Source of the DNA: an uncultured Muribaculaceae bacterium
GTDB lineage: Bacteria > Bacteroidota > Bacteroidia > Bacteroidales > Muribaculaceae
Direction of reading: 5' to 3'
Length of the DNA stretch: 35,434 bases
Assembly (NCBI GenBank): GCA_944321715.1
Contig: CALUMJ010000003.1
Location: 86,567-122,000, forward strand
Every line of letters starts with the position of its first letter. The first letter of the stretch is position 1. Below the pieces are notes generated by a model. It was not told the origin of the DNA. It made no database searches and saw only the letters and a list, made by a program, of their open reading frames with translations. A program made the position numbers and the translations under genes. Below are positions 29,618 through 35,434 of this stretch, piece by piece.

Positions 29618-32600
29618 ATTTCTTGATAAAATTGTTCAACCATTCAGTGTGAGCTTTTATTTCTATGTCGAGTTCGTGCGTTTCGAGCATTTTCAAGCAA
29701 GCAGCAAATTCATCGTTTATTTCGAGTTGCGGCTTAAATTGGCTCCAAAGGTCGGCAAACTCGTCGCCATATTGCTTGCGCAGTTGGGCATAGCCATAGC
29801 GGTAGGCATCGACAATGCGCCCGGCAAGCAAAGCGATATGTCCGTAGCCCAATGCCATCATGCACAATGTGTCGAGAATTGCCAATGTGCCATTTGACAA
29901 CCCCGAACGCAATAGCCGCCGCACTGCGCCGTGGAGCTGGAGCAAGCGACCTGGGGTATCGTCGAATGTGCTTATGAGGGCTGTGTATTTCCCCAATATT
30001 TCGAGTGACGATATGTGTCCGCCGCAGGTATCGTCGGCCAATGAGTATTCAGTCATGTCGTCCGATGCAGGCAGCAAAAATGGCGAGTGGTAGTAGCAGT
30101 GCAAGTAATCTTTGATATACTCGTTCACGCTGCGGCGGTTGCCATTGCCGTTGTATGCGGCCGAGAATAGCATGTCTTCGATGTCGATAGCTGCCCTTCG
30201 GCGCACGATGGAATGTTTGCGCCGAGCAAATTGCCATAATGCTTCCACTGCGCTCTCGGCTTCGCTGTATTCCACGTTGTTGCATGCGTCAGATGCGAGG
30301 TCTTCGGCTTCGTGCTGGGGGAGATACCGCAGCAGCAATTGCAGCAAACGCCGGCAATAGTGACCGTCGTCTTGCCTTGTCGTTGTGACCGACAAGGTGT
30401 TTCGCGCATTGTCGATGGCGCAATTGTCTATCACGCCTACTTGCACAAACATGTACATGGCCGCCATTATGGTTTCGGTGTCGCTGGTCGCAAAACTTTC
30501 GTCTAAGGGCAGTGTCACGACTGTTGTCTCGCCGTCATTGAGCGTGTCGATAGCTTCGATTAATCCGGTGGCTTTGTTGCCTTTAATGTCGAAACTGGTT
30601 TCGTGCAGCAGTTTACGCATCATTTTGTGCCATGCAATCATGGCTTTGCCCCTCAAGTCGTTGCAAGGCATGGCGATATTGTACCCGCCAAACAGCGATT
30701 CGGGTAATGTGCGAGAGCTGTCGATGCCGTTTCCTTGGAGAAAATCGGCATAATCACTGGCTTTGAGCCACAGCGACGGCAGTGTGGTGTTGTTGCTCAA
30801 AGTGCAATTGCCATTCTCTTTGCAGTAGTTGCACAAGTGCGACATATATATGTCGTTGTCGATGGCGCAATTGACTCGTAGCAAGTCGTGTGCCATGTCG
30901 AAAACATCTACTTTAAACTCTGATGGCGATACTCCGCAATGGTGGCATAATTCTTCAAATTTGCCCATTGTAGTCCAGTGCCCTTTCAGTTCCAGCATAG
31001 GTTCGGGCAGCGAAGCAGCATTATCGTCGCGCAAGCGGCATAGGTCGATGTGGGGCAGCAACGTAGATACGACTGCAATTTTGCCATCGCGGCCGCATAC
31101 GCTGGCGACTGCCATCAGTTGCTCAATCGAATCGGGGTAACATAGATTGACTGCAAAACGTATGTTGGGCTTCTCGAAACACAGTGGCATGTCCATTGGC
31201 GACAAGGCAATCGGGTATTTGTCGGCAGCGAAATCTTCGATGCGTTCAATAGGTAGGTCGTTTTCGTCATATTCCGATGTAAACATCGAGATGGCTTTAA
31301 TCCCTGCCGAGCTAAGGTGTTGTTCAACCTCGCGATTGTTGTTGCGTATAGTGAATACCGTTCCGCCATGCTCATATCCTGTTGGTTTTTGCTCTAAATA
31401 GTTGTCGGGCATGGGAATGGTTGCCGCCATTGCCGTTATTCCGGTACGTGTCGCAAAGTTCTCGTTGATGCGCATCAGTGCGTCGGTGGTCTGGAATTCG
31501 CGCAGCATCAGTGGCAATTTGCATAGATAGTCGCATAGGAAATTCAGCTTTGACTGTTGTATTGCATCAAAATCATCGATGCTGCCTATGGCCGGAGTTT
31601 CGTTATCGCCGAATGCCGGAACACGTTCCACTGCGAATTGAACCTGGCATCGGTCGGCAATGCCGAGTGTCGCCGTTTTGACTGGTGATAAAGCTGACGG
31701 GGCTATGGCGGCCATTATATCGTAAGATATGTCGGAAGGCATGATTTGCGATATGGCGATGGCTGGTATTGCATAGTTGCCTGTTGCGGTGCGGAGTGCC
31801 ATGTCGTGGAATGGGTCGAAATGCTGGCTCCATAACGAAATGGCATCGGCATCGTGTATGACGTATCTTGCCAAGTATATGTGTTGCCGTTCCAACGATG
31901 TGAATTTGCAAGCAATGCCAGTGTCGGCAAATAGGTGTGAAGGCACGCTCACCACTTGGCAGCATGAACTTTCTATGCCCGACAGAGCCAAACTGAACTC
32001 ATCAGATGCCATTTTCGGCCCCAGGTGGCAGCAGTCAATCTTCATTTTTTGCAGCTCGCGGCACCTTAGCACTGCATTCTGCCCGGTCGCTGATGCCATT
32101 ATTGTCAAGCCCGGTTGCAGCAATGCGGCTGCAGTGGCAATGATTATGCCTGCGCACGGGTCGTTGGTTTGGATGAGGATTGGCTGTCCATGCAGGGCGT
32201 GCGACAAAGCTGCCGTCGCGTCGCAATCGGCCTTGTCGTGCCTGAAAAGCAATGCGAGCATATAGTCGATGTTGCGCGTGATGTCTTTGTCGTATATGAT
32301 ATTCCGCTTGCAGGTATAAACCGTTTTGGGTGGGTTGGGAATGCGGTTTTTTGCCGAAAATGTGCCAAATATGCAGCCGTTTTTCACCGTCAATTGTGGC
32401 AGGGAATAACTTTTGCTGTCGCATCGAGCTATTGATGTCTCGATTACCAAATCGTATTTGCGGCGATAATGCTGTTTTTGCAGGCTTGTTGTAGGGGCGT
32501 ATCCCAAGTGCAAGGGCGACGACACGTATTCTTGTGGCGAAACGATTTCGAGGCGGATTTGAGGCAAAGCCATTCGGCCGTATTCCGATGCCATGCCCGA

Positions 32601-33872
32601 TAGGTTATTGAAGAGCTCTTCAAGGTCGCGCATGGCAAGTGCACCGCAAGGCACGTCGTGCTCGATGACAAGCACGTTCCAATATTGCGAATTTATGTCG
32701 AGCCGCCCCGATAACATGGCTTCGATAGCCACCTTGTGTATGCGGGCCACCTCGATGGGTGAGAATGCCATCTGGTTGATGACCGCATTTTTTGAGAGTC
32801 CGCGCGACAGGCATTGCAGCAATTCTTTGCCCAAGGCTTTTTCCATGTTGCTCTCGTATCTGAGCCTTGCCCCGCGGTGTATGCGGTGGGTGAGTCCGAA
32901 AAACACAGAGAAAGACTGTTCCACGTTTGGCGACGCCAATGTTGGCACTCCGCGGGTGACTATATTGTTGGCAACGGCCAGTAGTGGGTGTATGTCGTCG
33001 CAGACCTCCGAGGCGATATAAAACGGGCTGTAAACTTCAAAACTCGCCCATCGTGCCATCTGCTGCGCAGCTTTGGCATTCCCGTCAACGCAGTCGAGCA
33101 TGTATGCCGCTCTCATATATGTGGGTGTGGGAAGCTGCTGCTTGAGCAACTCGGCGCACTTGTCGGCATCTACTGTAAAAGCAAAGATGGTTTCGCTGCC
33201 CGAGTTGTTGCGGCACATTTTGACATCACGGGCGGCTTCGCGCAAGTAATTGATGAATGCCGAGGCACGGCGGTTGCCTTGGAAATGGCATTTGCCGCAG
33301 CCTGCGACAATATTGGTACAATTGCTGTTGGCTGTGATGCGTGATGCAAGGCTCCTGAAGTCTATGCCCTCACGGTCAAACAAGTTATTGAATATGTGCA
33401 GCACTACACCGCTTGCGAAACGCAGGTTGTCGCTGATTACTTCTCCTACAGCCTTGTTGGCTGTCCTGACATCGCAGTTTGGGCAAGACTTTTTTACCAC
33501 AGTTGCGGCTCTTTCCAAAGATGGCAGCGACGCCTCGACCAGTTTCACGGCTTTTATTCCCGATGTAGGGTATGCCTTGCCTATATAATCGTTAAGTGCT
33601 ACAGTCGATACCCCTTGTCCGCAGTTCCAGTCTATTACATTGATTGGCTCGGAAAAATACTTTGGGTTTATTAGTCCGAAAGCGGCTTCGATGCACCCTG
33701 CTAAAGTGTCGATATTATTGGCAAGGTATAGGTTGAGTCGTTGCTCTTCGGCCGAAGCCACATTGCGCAGCTCTTCGGGCAAACCGTCATCCGACATTTG
33801 CCTTGCAATGTGTTTCAGCGTTTCCACCGAAATGTTATCTTCCTTGTCAATCAACGACTTGAACGTATCCAT
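29607..33872 (-). CDS. large protein: methyltransferase-like fold joined to a degenerate RecQ-like helicase
   Basis: 1421 residues without signal peptide or membrane segment. Residues about 75-190 look like a class I methyltransferase (INVIDWNCGQGVST as motif I, VKLVEAS as acidic beta-2, VVLHIFNNLFDREG as beta-4). From about 555 the order of RecQ motifs can be followed but catalytic residues are gone: QPILIQTNDPCAGI (about 560) lacks the Walker A GKS, followed by LLQPGLTIMAS; RYVIHDADAISLWSQHFDP (about 668-686) aligns with the RecQ DEAH-x-IS-x-WGHDFRP region; EKPNIRFAVN (about 899) aligns with DKPxVRFVIH; VCGRDG (about 925) keeps part of motif VI. A Cys cluster (CNYCKENGNC, about 1015) follows, then ~400 helical residues. 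It is probably a structural or DNA-binding pseudoenzyme. Confidence 0.75.
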   Translation of the reverse strand: MDTFKSLIDKEDNISVETLKHIARQMSDDGLPEELRNVASAEEQRLNLYLANNIDTLAGCIEAAFGLINPKYFSEPINVIDWNCGQGVSTVALNDYIGKAYPTSGIKAVKLVEASLPSLERAATVVKKSCPNCDVRTANKAVGEVISDNLRFASGVVLHIFNNLFDREGIDFRSLASRITANSNCTNIVAGCGKCHFQGNRRASAFINYLREAARDVKMCRNNSGSETIFAFTVDADKCAELLKQQLPTPTYMRAAYMLDCVDGNAKAAQQMARWASFEVYSPFYIASEVCDDIHPLLAVANNIVTRGVPTLASPNVEQSFSVFFGLTHRIHRGARLRYESNMEKALGKELLQCLSRGLSKNAVINQMAFSPIEVARIHKVAIEAMLSGRLDINSQYWNVLVIEHDVPCGALAMRDLEELFNNLSGMASEYGRMALPQIRLEIVSPQEYVSSPLHLGYAPTTSLQKQHYRRKYDLVIETSIARCDSKSYSLPQLTVKNGCIFGTFSAKNRIPNPPKTVYTCKRNIIYDKDITRNIDYMLALLFRHDKADCDATAALSHALHGQPILIQTNDPCAGIIIATAAALLQPGLTIMASATGQNAVLRCRELQKMKIDCCHLGPKMASDEFSLALSGIESSCCQVVSVPSHLFADTGIACKFTSLERQHIYLARYVIHDADAISLWSQHFDPFHDMALRTATGNYAIPAIAISQIMPSDISYDIMAAIAPSALSPVKTATLGIADRCQVQFAVERVPAFGDNETPAIGSIDDFDAIQQSKLNFLCDYLCKLPLMLREFQTTDALMRINENFATRTGITAMAATIPMPDNYLEQKPTGYEHGGTVFTIRNNNREVEQHLSSAGIKAISMFTSEYDENDLPIERIEDFAADKYPIALSPMDMPLCFEKPNIRFAVNLCYPDSIEQLMAVASVCGRDGKIAVVSTLLPHIDLCRLRDDNAASLPEPMLELKGHWTTMGKFEELCHHCGVSPSEFKVDVFDMAHDLLRVNCAIDNDIYMSHLCNYCKENGNCTLSNNTTLPSLWLKASDYADFLQGNGIDSSRTLPESLFGGYNIAMPCNDLRGKAMIAWHKMMRKLLHETSFDIKGNKATGLIEAIDTLNDGETTVVTLPLDESFATSDTETIMAAMYMFVQVGVIDNCAIDNARNTLSVTTTRQDDGHYCRRLLQLLLRYLPQHEAEDLASDACNNVEYSEAESAVEALWQFARRKHSIVRRRAAIDIEDMLFSAAYNGNGNRRSVNEYIKDYLHCYYHSPFLLPASDDMTEYSLADDTCGGHISSLEILGKYTALISTFDDTPGRLLQLHGAVRRLLRSGLSNGTLAILDTLCMMALGYGHIALLAGRIVDAYRYGYAQLRKQYGDEFADLWSQFKPQLEINDEFAACLKMLETHELDIEIKAHTEWLNNFIKKYGT

Positions 33873-33960
33873 TAGAATAGGTTTGTTGGCTCATCGTCAT
33901 CCTCTGTGGCGAGGCTGCATGGCACGATATTCAAAAGGTATAGATGTGCATATAATAGGA

Positions 33961-33992
33961 CAAAAATAAACAAAAAGTTCTGTAATTGCAAG
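33961..33992 (-). promoter_or_regulatory. promoter of the RecQ-like/tail-anchored operon
   Basis: On the minus strand TATTTTTG (33961-33968) with CTTG 20 bases upstream (33989-33992). It gives an ~80-base leader before the ATG at 33872. Confidence 0.65.
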
Positions 33993-34041
33993 GTTTATGC
34001 GTTAATTGGTGTGTAGGCTGCCACGGTCGGAAACGTTGCGA

Positions 34042-34073
34042 TTTGGCTGATGAGGTGGAATTTACTAATTTTG
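34042..34073 (+). promoter_or_regulatory. Bacteroidota promoter for the glutaminyl cyclase
   Basis: TTTG (34042-34045), 20 bases, TAATTTTG (34066-34073). The predicted start, near 34080, excludes the ATG at 33986 and supports the one at 34094. Confidence 0.82.
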
Positions 34074-34093
34074 GGCGTAAATTATGTAATGTC

Positions 34094-35071
34094 ATGAGAT
34101 ATTTCTGTATTCTGTTTATGGTAGCGATAGCTCTTGTGGGATGTTCATCGGGAAGCAATTCGGCGAAAAGCGAGAAGCAGCCCACAGTCGAAAATAGAGT
34201 GACCACAGTAGAATTTGATGCCGACTCGGCATACGCCTACGTTCAGGCACAGTGTGCCTTCGGCCCCCGAGTGCCGGGGAGCGAGGCGCATCGCTTGTGT
34301 GGCGATTACTTGTCGCAGAAGTTGCGCGAGCATGGCGCGGCTGTCATCGAGCAGCGTATGCAACTCGTGGCATTCGACGGCACACGGCTCGACTGCCGCA
34401 ACATAGTAGGGGAGTACAATCCCGATGCACAACGGCGCATTTTGCTACTCGCGCACTGGGATTGCCGCCCGTGGGCCGATAACGACCCCGACCCTGCCCG
34501 CCGCAGCCAGCCTGTGATGGGGGCGAATGATGGGGCGAGCGGAGTGGCTGTGTTGCTCGAAGTGTCGCGCCAGCTCGCTTCCAGGCTGCCATCAATCGGT
34601 GTGGACATACTCTTTGTCGATGCCGAGGACTGGGGCGATTCGGGCGGTGGCAATGATGACACATGGGCATTGGGTACGCAATATTGGGTGGCCAATCCGC
34701 ACCGGCCTGGCTACCGCCCGATGTATGGCATATTGCTCGACATGGTTGGTGCCAGTGGTGCAACGTTTGCGCGGGAGTATTTCTCGATGTACTATGCGCA
34801 GGGCATTGTTGATGAGGTGTGGCGTGTGGCAGCCGAGGCTGGCTATGACGATTATTTTATCGACGGCAGTGGCGGTGCGGTTACCGACGACCATGTTTTT
34901 GTCAACCGTGCCGGAATCCCGTGTATCGACATCATCGACCAGAAGAGCGACAATGGTACAGGTTTTTTCGAGCAGTGGCACACTACTGCCGACACACCCG
35001 ACATGATTGACACTGCCACGCTCAAGGCGGTGGGGCAGACGGTGCTGAATGTGATTTACAATTTTAAATAA
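34094..35071 (+). CDS. glutaminyl-peptide cyclotransferase-like M28 family lipoprotein
   Basis: The start at 34094 follows from the promoter and from the lipoprotein signal it opens (MRYFCILFMVAIALVGC, lipobox LVGC, Cys17). The 325-residue product has the M28/glutaminyl cyclase fold: FGPRVPGSEAH (56-66), LLAHWDCRPWADND (118-130), ANDGASGVAVLLE with metal ligand Asp146, ILFVDAEDWGD with an acidic ligand near 176-179, LLDMVGA with Asp216, VTDDHVF, and QWHTTADTPD with His296. Bacteroidal glutaminyl cyclases convert N-terminal Gln of exported proteins to pyroglutamate in the periplasm; many exported proteins in this window have Gln at +1. An aminopeptidase is the alternative reading, but the WHTTADT and AHWDxRP motifs favour the cyclase. 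Confidence 0.88.
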   Translation: MRYFCILFMVAIALVGCSSGSNSAKSEKQPTVENRVTTVEFDADSAYAYVQAQCAFGPRVPGSEAHRLCGDYLSQKLREHGAAVIEQRMQLVAFDGTRLDCRNIVGEYNPDAQRRILLLAHWDCRPWADNDPDPARRSQPVMGANDGASGVAVLLEVSRQLASRLPSIGVDILFVDAEDWGDSGGGNDDTWALGTQYWVANPHRPGYRPMYGILLDMVGASGATFAREYFSMYYAQGIVDEVWRVAAEAGYDDYFIDGSGGAVTDDHVFVNRAGIPCIDIIDQKSDNGTGFFEQWHTTADTPDMIDTATLKAVGQTVLNVIYNFK

Positions 35072-35083
35072 TTCAAACTAACA

Positions 35084-35434
35084 ATGAAATCTTATTTTTG
35101 TATAGCAATGGTTGGTTCTGCGATGTTGGCAACAAGTTGCTCGACAGGACAAGGGCGCGTGGATTATCCCGAAACGGCGCGCGACACGACTGTTGTCGAT
35201 GATTATTTTGGCACTAAAGTGGCCGACCCATACCGCTGGCTTGAAAACGACACTTCGGCAGCCACCGAAGCATGGGTTAAGGCCGAGAATGCCGTCACCG
35301 ACTCATATTTGGAGAAAATCCCATTCCGCGCGGCATTACGCGAACGCATGTCGCAGTTGTTCAACTATGAGAAAATGGGTGTTCCGTTCAAGCGCAACGG
35401 CAAGTATTACACATTCCGCAACACCGGGCTTCAA
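35084..35434 (+). CDS. prolyl oligopeptidase family (S9A) lipoprotein, 3'-truncated by window edge
   Basis: The ORF begins at 35084, 12 bp after the cyclase stop, and runs off the window after 117 codons. The N-terminus is a lipoprotein signal (MKSYFCIAMVGSAMLATSC, Cys19). The mature part reads YPETARDTTVVDDYFGTKV, then ADPYRWLENDTSAATEAWV and a helical VTDSYLEKIPFRAALRERMSQLFNYEK segment, the conserved start of prolyl oligopeptidases, in which the first beta-propeller blade follows. The catalytic domain is outside the window. Co-transcription with the cyclase places two peptide-processing lipoproteins in one operon. Confidence 0.88.
   Translation, partial: MKSYFCIAMVGSAMLATSCSTGQGRVDYPETARDTTVVDDYFGTKVADPYRWLENDTSAATEAWVKAENAVTDSYLEKIPFRAALRERMSQLFNYEKMGVPFKRNGKYYTFRNTGLQ

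Overview
The window reads as chromosomal DNA of a Bacteroidota member of the order Bacteroidales; gene content (DUF3256, DUF2795, NamZ, GIN-domain and type IX-secreted proteins, a bacteroidal glutaminyl cyclase) suggests a gut lineage such as Muribaculaceae, but the family is inference. The best support for the phylum is the promoters: many gene starts are preceded by the Bacteroidota signature TTTG, 19-20 bases, TAnnTTTG, several of them exact. No rRNA, tRNA or CRISPR array was seen.

Layout. 3-5583 is one plus-strand operon: the C-terminal part of a DUF4838 protein, a DUF1573 lipoprotein, the exo-muramidase NamZ, a sodium:solute symporter and a WYL regulator, which looks like cell-wall sugar salvage with its regulator. 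5582-5931 is a nested palindromic repeat region. 5916-8500 (minus) is a DEAD-box RNA helicase followed by a DUF3256 protein. 8839-11148 is a secreted subtilase with a type IX sorting tail. 11149-12663 holds terminators, a REP-like palindrome and a Y1 (IS200-like) transposase enclosed in 117-bp inverted repeats. 12664-14512 is a LemA/TPM/TPM operon; 14890-16428 two secreted proteins between REP-like repeats. 16615-18126 (minus) is metK under a SAM-II riboswitch. 18245-21098 carries a leaderless dus gene, a GIN protein and an LD-carboxypeptidase.

21313-23706 is an AT-rich accessory segment: a structured leader or small RNA with its own promoter and terminator, a radical SAM/SPASM peptide maturase, and four tiny ORFs arranged as a 482-bp tandem duplication. 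Two of them share a leader-like N-terminus and a C-terminal motif ending GPTNCQNQW, so this is a candidate undescribed RiPP system. It is followed by a DUF2795 protein, an AlbA_2-type protein (also AT-rich), a MITE-like repeat, a rhamnose mutarotase, a YjbR protein whose start codon abuts a second copy of the repeat, and an NAD-dependent epimerase.

28745-33992 (minus) is a two-gene operon: a 1421-residue protein that looks like a methyltransferase fold joined to a RecQ-like helicase with its Walker A and DEAH motifs lost, and an overlapping tail-anchored coiled-coil protein. The window ends with a glutaminyl cyclase lipoprotein and the start of a prolyl oligopeptidase. Five exported proteins here carry Gln at the predicted +1 position after signal cleavage, the substrate pattern of that cyclase.
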